DNA of 64,000 nucleotides from Aeromicrobium sp. A1-2 (GTDB lineage: Bacteria > Actinomycetota > Actinomycetes > Propionibacteriales > Nocardioidaceae): contig NZ_CP027482.1 in the NCBI RefSeq assembly GCF_003443875.1, positions 1,426,001-1,490,000 of the forward strand, read 5' to 3'. Position 1 is the first letter of the stretch. The number at the start of each line of letters is the position of its first letter. Both the position numbers and the translations under genes were made by a program. This document shows, piece by piece, positions 24,568 to 32,940 of this stretch. The notes beneath the pieces were generated by a model. It saw only the letters and a program-made list of their open reading frames with translations, had not been told where the DNA came from and searched no databases.

Positions 24568-24595
24568 TTGTCCGATAATGCACATTATGTCAACT
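24568..24595. other. putative dif site (XerC/XerD chromosome-dimer resolution site)
   Basis: A 28-bp site with the dif layout: left arm TTGTCCGATAA (24568-24578), 6-base centre at 24579-24584, right arm TTATGTCAACT (24585-24595). The inner parts of the arms form the inverted repeat ATAATG/CATTAT. The right arm matches 9 of 11 bases of the E. coli XerD arm, and the left arm ends in the conserved ATAA. It is intergenic. Flanking gene blocks are those that bracket the terminus side of the M. tuberculosis chromosome, and transcription polarity changes across it. Confidence 0.8.
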
Positions 24596-24704
24596 CGCAT
24601 GGATATTCACGCTCTCGCTTCATCCGAGCGAAGATCGAGCCGCCCCCGCGGAGATCTTCGGCATGGCCTGAATTGCGCCGCTCCGATAGCGTTCGAGACA
24701 TGAC

Positions 24705-25358
24705 ATGTGCGCAGAGACCACCGACACCACGCGGGCCCAGCCGATGACCGGCGACATGACTGGCAGCGCTGACTGGAACGTGTTCTACGCCGAGCGATCG
24801 ACGATCTGGAGCGGTGAGCCCAACGCCCAATTGGTGGCGGAAGCCACGGGTCTCTCCCCTGGGTCCGCGCTCGATGTCGGCTGCGGCGAGGGCGCCGACG
24901 CGGTGTGGTTGGCGCAGCACGGTTGGGACGTCACGGCCGTCGATGTCTCCGACGTCGCACTCAAGCGTGCGCGTGAGCATGCCGCCACACTCGGGTGCGA
25001 GATCGAATTCGTGCACCTCGATGTGGTCGCCACTCCCCCTCAGCCCAAAACGTATGACTTGGTCTCGGCCCAGTTCTTCCAGCTCGAGGATCCGCCGCGC
25101 AGCCAGGCGATGCGCTCGCTCGGCGCCTCGGTCGCTCTCGGAGGCCACCTCCTGGTCGTCGGCCACTATCCGGCTGGCCACGCCGGGGCGAACCACCCGG
25201 AGCGACTGTTCACCCTCGACGAGATCATCGGGCTGTTCTCCCCCGACGACTGGGCGGTCGTGACATCGGAGACTCGTGAACGCACTGCGATGCATCACGG
25301 TGAGATAACCGACCTGGTCGACGGGGTCGTGCTGCTCCGGCGCACTGGCCAGGCTTGA
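24705..25358 (+). CDS. class I SAM-dependent methyltransferase (TehB/thiopurine-like)
   Basis: A 217-residue methyltransferase. WNVFYAERSTIWSGEPNAQLV, then motif I ALDVGCGEGADAVWLAQHGWDVTAVD, resembles the TehB/thiopurine methyltransferase-like group that modifies small molecules. The first gene right of the putative dif site. The start is uncertain: ATG 24705 is used, with TAGCGT at 24687-24692 as a plausible -10 element giving a very short leader; internal ATGs at codons 14 and 18 are alternatives. Confidence 0.82.
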   Translation: MCAETTDTTRAQPMTGDMTGSADWNVFYAERSTIWSGEPNAQLVAEATGLSPGSALDVGCGEGADAVWLAQHGWDVTAVDVSDVALKRAREHAATLGCEIEFVHLDVVATPPQPKTYDLVSAQFFQLEDPPRSQAMRSLGASVALGGHLLVVGHYPAGHAGANHPERLFTLDEIIGLFSPDDWAVVTSETRERTAMHHGEITDLVDGVVLLRRTGQA

Positions 25359-25434
25359 AGCAGTCCTGAAGGAGTGATCCTGATGGGCGTCGCATCGCGT
25401 GACACCTGTCGGCCCCACCGGGCACACTGGCGTC

Positions 25435-26370
25435 ATGGCGGTTGCTCCCGAGGTCTCGCTACGACGCGATCTGAGGATGGACCAATCCGTCAATGTCCAG
25501 TTGACGTTGGCGGGTCTGCAGCGCGGATCTGGAGACCCGACGACCCGCCGCGACGGGTCATGGCTCTGGCGCACGAGCCGCATGGAAACCGGCCCCGTGA
25601 CGTACGTCCTTCGGCAGGTCGAACCGGATCTGGTCGACGCCCAAGCGTGGGGTGATGGTGCGGCGGAGCTGCTCGACGGGCTTCCCGCCCTCGTGGGCGC
25701 CGAGGACGACGTGTCCGGGTTCAGGCCCGAGCACCCCGTCCTGCTCGACGCCCATCGCCGTTTCCCCGGCCTGCGGGTGCCACGGACTGGCCGGGTCCTC
25801 GAGGCATTGCTCGGTGCGGTGATCGAGCAGAAGGTCGTCGGGCTGGACGCCTTCGCCGCCTGGCGGCGACTGCACCAGCGGTTTGGCGAACCGGCACCCG
25901 GACCGGCTCCCGATGGCATGCGGGTCTTCCCCACCGCCGAGACGTGGGCATCGATCCCCTCGTGGGAGTGGCACCGAGCGGGAGTCGATCCGCAACGAGC
26001 ACGGACGGCGCAGGCCTGCGCGCGGGTCGGTCGCCAGATCGATCAGCTCGTGTCGACGCACGACCACGACCACGCGCAGGTCTATCGAGGGCTTCGCAGC
26101 ATTCCCGGAGTCGGGGTCTGGACCGCGGCCGAGGTCGGATCTCGTGCGCTGGGCGATGCCGACGCGGTCCCGTTCGGCGACTATCACGTCGCGAAGGACG
26201 TCGGCACTGCGTTGGTCGGCCACCGGCTCGATGACGACGGGCTCGCTGACCTGCTCGAGCCGTGGCGCCCGCACCGGTTGCGCGTCGTGACCCTGGTGCG
26301 GCTCAGCCCGCACGCGCAGCCCGAACGACGCGGTCCCCGCATGCCTCGAGTCGACCACCGGCTGATCTGA
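25435..26370 (+). CDS. DNA-3-methyladenine glycosylase (AlkA-like, HhH-GPD)
   Basis: A 311-residue base-excision-repair glycosylase. The helix-hairpin-helix is IPGVGVWTAAEVGSRALGDADA, followed by the catalytic Asp in PFGDYHVAKD, at about residues 240-270. An AlkA-like N-terminal domain precedes it. It should excise alkylated purines. ATG 25435 is chosen over an upstream in-frame start at 25399 because it has CACACT six bases upstream, close to the leaderless pattern here, and because the extra residues look unlike coding sequence. Confidence 0.85.
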   Translation: MAVAPEVSLRRDLRMDQSVNVQLTLAGLQRGSGDPTTRRDGSWLWRTSRMETGPVTYVLRQVEPDLVDAQAWGDGAAELLDGLPALVGAEDDVSGFRPEHPVLLDAHRRFPGLRVPRTGRVLEALLGAVIEQKVVGLDAFAAWRRLHQRFGEPAPGPAPDGMRVFPTAETWASIPSWEWHRAGVDPQRARTAQACARVGRQIDQLVSTHDHDHAQVYRGLRSIPGVGVWTAAEVGSRALGDADAVPFGDYHVAKDVGTALVGHRLDDDGLADLLEPWRPHRLRVVTLVRLSPHAQPERRGPRMPRVDHRLI

Positions 26371-26413
26371 GCAGGTGGGGATGGATCCATCTCCAGAAAG
26401 GGTTGAATCTGAC

Positions 26414-26959
26414 ATGACGACGACTGTGACTGCATTGAATCGCAAGCAGGTCGACACCACGGTGCGCGACTCGCTCGCCTCGGTCTACCTCGCCGCCTAC
26501 GGCGATGCCTCGTTGCCGGAGAGCCGGCTCGACGCCCAGAACTTCGCGACGTCGACGGTCCCCCGCCATGCCCGCCGCGACGGCTTTCGCCTTGTCGTCG
26601 CGACGACCGACGGCGCGGTGTCCGGCTACGGCTACGGCTTCACCGGCAAGCGCGGGCAGTTCTGGAGCGACTGGCTGGCCGGCGCCGCTCCGTCGGACAT
26701 CGTCGAGACCTGGGTTGGCGACCACTTCGAGCTCGTCGACATCGTCGTCGACCCGGCCCACCGAGGTCAGGGCATCGCTGGTCAGGTGCACGACCTCCTG
26801 GTCGAAGGCCTGCCGCAGGAGCGGGCCCTGCTCGCCACGGCCCCCGACGACGGCGCCGCCGCGCGCCTCTACGGCGGTCGGGGCTGGCAGGTGCTGGTCC
26901 CCGAGATCGACGGGGCAAAGGCGCTCTACGGCCTACACCTCGACGGCCGCAGCATCTGA
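26414..26959 (+). CDS. GNAT-family N-acetyltransferase
   Basis: A 181-residue acetyltransferase. The acetyl-CoA-binding motif A appears as LVDIVVDPAHRGQGIAGQVHDLLVEGL (R/Q-G-x-G segment near residue 120), followed by DDGAAARLYGGRGWQ, motif B. ATG 26414 follows a GAAAGGG stretch; an upstream in-frame ATG at 26375 is less likely. Substrate unknown. Confidence 0.83.
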   Translation: MTTTVTALNRKQVDTTVRDSLASVYLAAYGDASLPESRLDAQNFATSTVPRHARRDGFRLVVATTDGAVSGYGYGFTGKRGQFWSDWLAGAAPSDIVETWVGDHFELVDIVVDPAHRGQGIAGQVHDLLVEGLPQERALLATAPDDGAAARLYGGRGWQVLVPEIDGAKALYGLHLDGRSI

Positions 26960-26968
26960 CCCGGCGCC

Positions 26969-26974
26969 TACAGT
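26969..26974 (+). promoter_or_regulatory. -10 element TACAGT, leaderless promoter of the MFS transporter gene
   Basis: TACAGT ends 6 bases before the GTG at 26981, which supports that start over the ATG at 26990. Confidence 0.48.
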
Positions 26975-26980
26975 GGCGCA

Positions 26981-28159
26981 GTGACACCGATGACGCGGAT
27001 ACCCGCCTGGCTGCGGGTGGCCGCGGCGCTGTTCGCGGTCGGATGGGGCGCCAACCAGTTCGCCGCGATGCTCCTGGTCTACCGGCAGGAGGACGGAGCC
27101 TCGAGCGAGGCCGTCACAGCACTCTTCGGGGCGTATGCCCTCGGACTGATCCCCGCGTTGCTGATCGTCGCCCCTATCTCGGACCGGATCGGCCGTCGCC
27201 GTGTCATGCGCCCCGTGCTCGTGCTGTCGGTCATCGCCACGGTCATCCTGCTCATCGGTGGAGACAACATCGCTGTGCTGTTGCTCGGCCGCTTGGCGGC
27301 AGGCATCGCCTCGGGTGCGGCGTTCGCCCCGGGCACGGCGTGGGTCAAGGAACTCTCCGGTGACGGTCCGGCCGGCACCGGGGCACGCCGCGCGACCTGG
27401 GCGCTGTCGGCGGGGTTCGGCTCCGGACCCCTGGTTGCCGGCGTGATCGCGCAATGGCTCCCCGGTCCGACGGTCCTGCCGTACGTCCCGCACCTCGTGC
27501 TGATGATCGGCGTCATCGCGATCGCGTGGAACGCGCCCGAGCCGTCGGTCCCCCGGAGCAAGGACGAGCCACGTCGACGCTCGGACGCCTGGCAGGCGCT
27601 GCGGTCGCGCCGGTTCCTGCTCGGCATCGCCCTGACTGCTCCGTGGGTGTTCGGCACCGCCTCGATCAGTTTCGCCACGCTGCCGAACTTCGTGGACATC
27701 GGTTTCGCCCCGATCGCCGTGACCGGGGCGCTGACGGGGCTGACGCTGTGGACCGGCGTCGCGGTGCAGCCACTCGGTCGGCGCTTGCACGACCCGCGCC
27801 TGATCATCCTGACCGGCCTGGCCGCAGCGACCGGCGGACTGGCGATGGGTGCGCTGCTCGCGACGTCCGGCATCGCGTGGCTCGTCGTGCTCGCCGCGAT
27901 CCTGCTCGGTGCGGCGTACGGCCTGATCCTGGTCGGTGGCCTGACCACCGTCGAGGGACTGGCCCGGCCGGACGACCTCGGCACTCTCAACGCAGTTTTC
28001 TACAGCCTGACCTACGTCGGGTTCGCCGCTCCCCTGCTCAGCACACTGGCGCTCAAGGCACTGTCACCGGCGGGGTTGATGCTGGTCGGTATCGGTGCCA
28101 TCGCGCTCACCGTGCCGCTGGTCCTGCTGTCGCAGCGTCGGGAGCCGATCAAGGTCTGA
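26981..28159 (+). CDS. MFS transporter
   Basis: A 392-residue major facilitator with about 12 helices. The loop 2-3 signature is ISDRIGRRRVMRPVL, the usual G-x-x-x-D-R-x-G-R-R motif of drug/sugar-type MFS proteins. Motif C-like glycines are in the fifth helix. No substrate can be assigned. It converges with the esterase gene with only 8 bases between the stops. Confidence 0.86.
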   Translation: MTPMTRIPAWLRVAAALFAVGWGANQFAAMLLVYRQEDGASSEAVTALFGAYALGLIPALLIVAPISDRIGRRRVMRPVLVLSVIATVILLIGGDNIAVLLLGRLAAGIASGAAFAPGTAWVKELSGDGPAGTGARRATWALSAGFGSGPLVAGVIAQWLPGPTVLPYVPHLVLMIGVIAIAWNAPEPSVPRSKDEPRRRSDAWQALRSRRFLLGIALTAPWVFGTASISFATLPNFVDIGFAPIAVTGALTGLTLWTGVAVQPLGRRLHDPRLIILTGLAAATGGLAMGALLATSGIAWLVVLAAILLGAAYGLILVGGLTTVEGLARPDDLGTLNAVFYSLTYVGFAAPLLSTLALKALSPAGLMLVGIGAIALTVPLVLLSQRREPIKV

Positions 28160-28167
28160 GCCTCGGC

Positions 28168-28848
28168 TCAAGCCGCTGAGACGACCGCGTCGGCGATCTC
28201 GACGGGGTGGCTCAGCGCGGTCAGGTGGCCGCCAGGCACCTGCACCACATCCAGGCCGAGTCGCTCGCGGGCTACTCGTTGCTGGAACGCGAACGGGAAG
28301 AACCGGTCGTTTCGTGCGGCCAGCACCGTGGTCGGCACCTCCGGCCAGGCCGGAAGTCCCCATGGCGCGGCGAACACCGTGTCGCTCTGGTCGCGCGATT
28401 GCTCGTCGGTCCGCAGCGCGTGAGCGGGTATGTCGTGCAGGAAGTACACGTCGAGGTCGAGGTCTGCGTCGGGATCACGCCCTTCGCGCAGATCGTTCTC
28501 GCGCCGGGCCTGCGAGGACCCGGTGTCCTCCCACCACTGGCCGGCCGTCTCGTGCGGCAGGGGAATCATGGCGTTGAGCAGCACGATCCGCGACGTCGGC
28601 AGCCGGGCCGCGGCCCATGATGCGCTGAAGCCGCCAAGTGACTGTCCGACCAGGACGACGTCGTCAAGCCCCGCGGCAGCCTCGGTGATGAGGTCGACGT
28701 ACTCGGGCAGCCCTGCCTGCGGGTCATCACCCGGCAGGTCGACCGCGAGGTTGGCGACGCCGCGGTCGTCGAGCTCTCTACGCACGAGGTCCCAGTACGA
28801 CGCCATGCCGCCCGCACCGGGCACAAGGACGTAGGTCGGATGGCTCAT
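28168..28848 (-). CDS. alpha/beta fold hydrolase (EstC/RutD-like)
   Basis: A 226-residue hydrolase. The N-terminal YVLVPGAGGMASYWDLVRREL, the nucleophile GQSLGGF near residue 80, acid Asp in AARNDRFFP and His in PGGHLTALSHP complete the triad. The pattern resembles the salicylate-esterase/EstC-like group. ATG 28848 overlaps the stop of the upstream YciO gene by 4 bases, so the two are co-translated. Confidence 0.85.
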   Translation of the reverse strand: MSHPTYVLVPGAGGMASYWDLVRRELDDRGVANLAVDLPGDDPQAGLPEYVDLITEAAAGLDDVVLVGQSLGGFSASWAAARLPTSRIVLLNAMIPLPHETAGQWWEDTGSSQARRENDLREGRDPDADLDLDVYFLHDIPAHALRTDEQSRDQSDTVFAAPWGLPAWPEVPTTVLAARNDRFFPFAFQQRVARERLGLDVVQVPGGHLTALSHPVEIADAVVSAA

Positions 28849-29468
28849 TCGAAAGGCGTGGGGTCGCCTGCCCCGACGCGGAGGACCTCGGCCGACCCGT
28901 CGGTGAAGTCGATCACCGTCGTCGGCTCTGCGAGGACCTCGGCGCCGGACTCGATCACCACGTCGATCTGGCCGTCGAGCGCCTCGGCGATCTCCCATGC
29001 CGTCGACATCGGCTCGACGGTGCCGGGAAGGATCAGCGTGGTCGAGAGAATCGGCTCCCCCAGGGCGGCCAGCAGGGCTCCGACAATCTTGCTGTCGGGG
29101 ATCCGTACGCCAACGGTCTTCTTCTTGGGATGGAGCAGTCGGCGCGGGACCTCACGCGTGGCGGGAAGGATGAACGTGTAGGGACCAGGAGTCGCGGACT
29201 TCACCGCCCGAAAGATCGAGTTGTCGACATGCACGAACTGACCCAGCTGGGCGAAGTCGCGGCACACCAGCGTGAAGTGGTGCTTGTCGTCGAGCTGCCG
29301 GATCGTGCGGATGCGATCGAGCGCTTCCTTGTTGCCGAGCTGGGCACCGAGCGCATAGCCGGAGTCGGTCGGATAGGCGATGAGCCCCCCGTCCTGAATC
29401 ACCGCGGCAGCTTGGTCGACGGATCGCTGTTGAGGGTTGTCGGGGTGAATCTCGATGTATCGGACCAT
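28845..29468 (-). CDS. L-threonylcarbamoyladenylate synthase-like protein (YciO/YrdC family)
   Basis: A 207-residue Sua5/YciO/YrdC-domain protein. IAYPTDSGYALG near residue 30 and KKKTVGVRIPDSKI are family signatures for ATP and RNA-side binding; HFTLVCRDFAQL follows the typical YciO order. YrdC members make threonylcarbamoyl-AMP for the t6A37 tRNA modification, but the YciO branch is less well defined. ATG 29468 is supported by TATCCT 6 bases upstream; codons further upstream are not used. Confidence 0.82.
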   Translation of the reverse strand: MVRYIEIHPDNPQQRSVDQAAAVIQDGGLIAYPTDSGYALGAQLGNKEALDRIRTIRQLDDKHHFTLVCRDFAQLGQFVHVDNSIFRAVKSATPGPYTFILPATREVPRRLLHPKKKTVGVRIPDSKIVGALLAALGEPILSTTLILPGTVEPMSTAWEIAEALDGQIDVVIESGAEVLAEPTTVIDFTDGSAEVLRVGAGDPTPFE

Positions 29469-29474
29469 GCACCG

Positions 29475-29480
29475 AGGATA
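29475..29480 (-). promoter_or_regulatory. -10 element TATCCT, leaderless promoter of the YciO-hydrolase operon
   Basis: On the minus strand TATCCT ends 6 bases before the ATG at 29468. Confidence 0.45.
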
Positions 29481-29506
29481 GTCCGAGCAAGGCCGTCTGG
29501 ACATGA

Positions 29507-29539
29507 CGAAGGGCCGCGCATCTGCTGCGCGGCCCTTCG
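29507..29539 (-). terminator. hairpin terminator after the GPGG small membrane protein gene
   Basis: A perfect 14-bp stem (29507-29520 with 29526-29539) and a 5-base loop, beginning 7 bases after the stop of the minus-strand gene at 29547. It isolates that gene from the YciO promoter. Confidence 0.78.
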
Positions 29540-29546
29540 CCCGATC

Positions 29547-29690
29547 TCATTTGAAGATGCTGTACCCACCGGGTCCGACGAGCGCCGCAACGATCAGCAG
29601 CACGATGCCCATCAGGATGTCGCCGCGCACGAGGCGCAGGATGCCGTAGATCGCAATCGCGACCGCAATGATCCACAAGATGAAAGCCAT
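29547..29690 (-). CDS. GPGG-motif small membrane protein
   Basis: A 47-residue protein, too short for most gene finders. Translation begins MAFILWIIAVAIAIYG, continues with a short basic turn (LRLVRGD), a second hydrophobic segment (MGIVLLIVAALV) and ends GPGGYSIFK. Two-helix proteins with this GPGG end are conserved in actinobacteria and of unknown function. AGGGAGAAAC in front of the ATG is a strong ribosome site, and the gene has its own hairpin terminator, so I regard it as real. Confidence 0.82.
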   Translation of the reverse strand: MAFILWIIAVAIAIYGILRLVRGDILMGIVLLIVAALVGPGGYSIFK

Positions 29691-29886
29691 GTTTCTCCCT
29701 CTCTTCATGGGTGACTGTGGCCACCGGATGATGCCTTACCCCGTCCGTGGAAGGACAAACCTCGGCACATGAGCCGCCGGTACATGTCGTTGTCCCGCCA
29801 TACGGACATCGCTCCACATGCTGAAATACGCGACCTACCGTGGGGCCACCCAGGTCCTTCAGCAGCAGTAGAACGAGGTGAGACGC

Positions 29887-30678
29887 ATGACCGAACGGGC
29901 ACTGTCACTTGCCGAACGCCGGGCGCAGCAGATCGCGCACGGTGATGAACGCGCCGCTCACCTCGCGGCCCGCAAACAACCAGCCCGACGCTCAGCAGAC
30001 GATCTTCAGCGCATCGCGGAAGCAGCCGAGGAGCGGTTCGTCGGCTCCGACACGACCGAGGTGCTCGCCTGGGTCGCTGAGGAGTTCGGCCACCGCACAG
30101 CCGTGGCCTGCTCGATGGCCGATGCCGTCCTCCCCCATGTCGTCGCCACCCACCTGCCGTGGGTCGACACACTGTTCCTCGAGACGGGCTACCACTTCGC
30201 CGAGACGATCGGCACCCGCGACGCCGTCGAGTCGACCATGCGACTCACGATCGTCGACGTCAAGCCAGCGCGCAGTGTCGGTGAGCAGGATGCCGAGTTC
30301 GGCCGCCGGCTCTACGAGCGGGACCCGGGCCTGTGCTGCGAGATGCGTAAGGTCCAGCCGCTGCACGACTCGCTGCAGGGCTATGAGGCCTGGATCACCG
30401 GCGTACGTCGTGACGAGGGGCCGACCCGCACAGGCTCGCCATTCGTCACGTGGGACGCCAAGAACCGACTCGTCAAGATCAACCCGCTCGCTGCCTGGAC
30501 CTTCGACCAGCTGCTTGCCTACGCCGACGAGCACGACGTGATCGTCAACCCCCTGGTCAACGATGGCTATCCGTCGATCGGGTGCTCCACCTGCACCCGT
30601 CGCGTCGCGCCCGGTGAAGATCCGCGCGCCGGTCGGTGGGCCGGGCTCGACAAGACCGAGTGCGGGCTGCACTCATGA
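29887..30678 (+). CDS. cysH: APS/PAPS reductase CysH
   Basis: A 263-residue assimilatory adenylylsulfate reductase producing sulfite. Four cluster-binding cysteines are present: CC in DPGLCCEMRKVQPL, and CxxC in SIGCSTCTR. A further Cys in the C-terminal KTECGLH is the catalytic one. The cluster cysteines indicate the 4Fe-4S type that uses APS. ATG 29887 is preferred over GTG 29878 because GAGGTGAG lies at ribosome-site distance. A TACCGT at 29836-29841 may be the operon's -10 element. First gene of cysH-cysD-cysN-cysG. Confidence 0.92.
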   Translation: MTERALSLAERRAQQIAHGDERAAHLAARKQPARRSADDLQRIAEAAEERFVGSDTTEVLAWVAEEFGHRTAVACSMADAVLPHVVATHLPWVDTLFLETGYHFAETIGTRDAVESTMRLTIVDVKPARSVGEQDAEFGRRLYERDPGLCCEMRKVQPLHDSLQGYEAWITGVRRDEGPTRTGSPFVTWDAKNRLVKINPLAAWTFDQLLAYADEHDVIVNPLVNDGYPSIGCSTCTRRVAPGEDPRAGRWAGLDKTECGLHS

Positions 30679-30727
30679 TCTGGCCGTCCAGCATCCCCCA
30701 ACCTCCCAGCACTCTGACAGGGCTCCG

Positions 30728-31639
30728 ATGACCCAGACTGCCGAACGCCGTCTCACCCAGCTGCAGTGGCTGGAGTCCGAAGCTATCCACATCATTCGGG
30801 AGGTCGCCGCCGAGTTCGACAAGCCCGTGCTCTTGTTCTCAGGCGGCAAGGACTCAGTCGTCATGCTGCACCTGGCGACCAAGGCTTTCTGGCCCTCCCC
30901 CGTGCCGTTCCCCGTCATGCACGTCGACACGGGCCACAACTTCCCCGAGGTGCTGGCCTTCCGGGACGCCACGGTCGAGCGTCTCGGGCTGCGGCTCGAA
31001 GTCGCCAGCGTGCAGGACTACATCGACGACGCGCGCTTGCGTGAGCGCAGCGACGGGACCCGCAACCAGCTGCAGACCCAACCGCTGCTCGACGGCATCG
31101 CGAAGGGCCGGTTCGATGCAGTATTTGGCGGCGGACGCCGCGACGAGGAGAAGGCGCGGGCCAAGGAGCGGGTGTTCTCGCTACGTGACGAATTCGGACA
31201 GTGGGACCCACGCAACCAGCGGCCCGAGCTGTGGAACCTTTACAACGGTCTGCACCGGCCCGGCGAGCACGTCCGGGTCTTCCCGCTGAGCAACTGGACC
31301 GAGCTCGACGTCTGGCAGTACATCGGTGCCGAGGGCATCGCCCTGCCCGAGCTGTACTACGCCCACCAGCGTGAGGTGTTCGAGCGCGACGGAATGCTCG
31401 TGGCGGTCAGCGACGTGTCGCCGCCACGCGAGGGCGAGGCCGTCCGGACGCGCCAGGTCCGCTATCGGACCGTCGGTGACATGTCGTGCACCGGCGCCGT
31501 GGAGAGCGACGCTGTCACGGTCGAGGACGTCATCGTCGAGGTCGCCGCCACACGGATCACCGAGCGTGGGGCGACTCGTGCCGATGATCGGGCCTCCGAG
31601 GCCGCCATGGAGGATCGCAAGAAGGAAGGCTACTTCTGA
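30728..31639 (+). CDS. cysD: sulfate adenylyltransferase small subunit CysD
   Basis: A 303-residue ATP sulfurylase catalytic subunit. The PP-loop LLFSGGKDSVVMLHL at about residue 42 binds ATP; GGGRRDEEKARAKERVFS and FPLSNWTELDVWQYI are hallmark CysD segments. With CysN it makes APS from sulfate and ATP. ATG 30728 is used; the frame upstream runs into cysH. Its TGA shares a base with the cysN ATG (TGATG). Confidence 0.94.
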   Translation: MTQTAERRLTQLQWLESEAIHIIREVAAEFDKPVLLFSGGKDSVVMLHLATKAFWPSPVPFPVMHVDTGHNFPEVLAFRDATVERLGLRLEVASVQDYIDDARLRERSDGTRNQLQTQPLLDGIAKGRFDAVFGGGRRDEEKARAKERVFSLRDEFGQWDPRNQRPELWNLYNGLHRPGEHVRVFPLSNWTELDVWQYIGAEGIALPELYYAHQREVFERDGMLVAVSDVSPPREGEAVRTRQVRYRTVGDMSCTGAVESDAVTVEDVIVEVAATRITERGATRADDRASEAAMEDRKKEGYF

Positions 31640-32940
31640 TGAGGACACTGCTGCGGCTGGCGACCGCCGGCTCGGTCGACGACGGCAAGTCGACGCTGGT
31701 AGGTCGCCTGTTGTACGACTCCAAGTCGGTGCTCGCCGACCAGTTCGACGCGGTCGAGCGGGTCAGCCGTGATCGCGGGTTGGCGTCGGCCGACCTCGCG
31801 CTGCTGACCGACGGCTTGCGATCGGAGCGGGAGCAGGGCATCACGATCGACGTGGCGTACCGCTACTTCGCGACGCCTGAGCGGTCGTTCATCCTGGCCG
31901 ACTGCCCCGGGCACGTGCAATACACCCGCAACACCGTGACGGGCGCCAGCACGGCCGATGTTGTCGTGCTGCTGGTCGACGTGCGGCACGGCATCCAGGA
32001 GCAGACTCGGCGACACCTGGCCGTAGCGTCGCTGCTGCGGGTCCCCCACGTCATCGTCGTGGTCAACAAGATCGACCTCGTCGAGTTCGATCAACAGACC
32101 TACGAGCGGGTCTCCGACGAAGTGCTGGCATCGGCCCGGAGCCTGGGCCTCCACGACGTCGCGACGGTCCCGGTCTCGGCGTTGGACGGCGACAACGTGG
32201 TCGAGCCGTCGTCGCGCACGCCCTGGTATGAGGGGCCGACCCTGCTGTCGCACCTCGAGCAGCTCGCCCCCATCGGCGATCCGCACTCCGAGCCGCTGCG
32301 GTTCCCGGTCCAGCTCGTGGTCCGGCCCCAGTCGGCCGCGGCCGATGAGTTCCGCGACTATCGAGGCTATGCCGGTCAGATTGCCTCCGGACTCGTCCGG
32401 GTCGGTGACGCGGTGACGGTCCAACCGAGCGGGCGCACCAGCACCATTGCGGGCATCGACTTTGCCGGCCGCGAGCTGACCGAGGCGTTTGCACCGCAGT
32501 CGGTCACGCTCCGCCTCACCGACGACATCGACATCTCCCGCGGTGACCTGATCGTCACGTCACGCAGCGTCCCGACTGTCACGCAGGACATCGATGGCAC
32601 GGTCGCGTGGCTCGCCGACCGGACGTTGCAGCCCGGGGCGAAGGTGCTGCTCAAGCACGGGACCCGCACTGTGCAGGCGGTTGTCCGGGCGATCGGCGGC
32701 AAGCTCGACCTCGACGACGCCCGGCTGTTGCCGGCGGAGTTGTTGGGGCTCAACGACATCGGCCACGTGACGCTGCGGTTGGCCTCGCCCATCCCCGCCG
32801 AGGAGTACCTGCACTCCCGCGCGACCGGCGCCTTCCTGCTGATCGACGCTCAGGACGGTGGCACCCTCGCGGCAGGCATGGTCGGCGACGCCCTGCTCGA
32901 CACCAGGGGCGCGGCGGACGCTCCGGTCGGGACGGCATGA
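31639..32940 (+). CDS. cysN: sulfate adenylyltransferase GTPase subunit CysN
   Basis: A 433-residue EF-Tu-like GTPase that drives APS synthesis by CysD. GTP-binding motifs are GSVDDGKSTLVGRLLYDSK (G1), the DCPGH of G3 and VVNKIDLVEF (G4), followed by two beta-barrel domains. There is no C-terminal APS kinase (CysC) domain, unlike the CysNC fusion of mycobacteria, which fits with a CysH that uses APS directly. It overlaps cysD and cysG by 1 and 4 bases. Confidence 0.94.
   Translation: MRTLLRLATAGSVDDGKSTLVGRLLYDSKSVLADQFDAVERVSRDRGLASADLALLTDGLRSEREQGITIDVAYRYFATPERSFILADCPGHVQYTRNTVTGASTADVVVLLVDVRHGIQEQTRRHLAVASLLRVPHVIVVVNKIDLVEFDQQTYERVSDEVLASARSLGLHDVATVPVSALDGDNVVEPSSRTPWYEGPTLLSHLEQLAPIGDPHSEPLRFPVQLVVRPQSAAADEFRDYRGYAGQIASGLVRVGDAVTVQPSGRTSTIAGIDFAGRELTEAFAPQSVTLRLTDDIDISRGDLIVTSRSVPTVTQDIDGTVAWLADRTLQPGAKVLLKHGTRTVQAVVRAIGGKLDLDDARLLPAELLGLNDIGHVTLRLASPIPAEEYLHSRATGAFLLIDAQDGGTLAAGMVGDALLDTRGAADAPVGTA

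Noticed and set aside
24700-24702. ATG ideally spaced (7 bases) from the TAGCGT element before the 24705 methyltransferase
   Set aside because: It opens a different frame that stops after 15 codons; the methyltransferase frame starts at 24705 or later.
30228-30680. Minus-strand frames opposite cysH and cysD as possible regulators
   Set aside because: They are shadows of conserved genes and have no DNA-binding motif.
32607-32936. In-frame upstream extension of cysG
   Set aside because: It lies wholly inside cysN in another frame; ATG 32937 has the typical 4-base coupling overlap.
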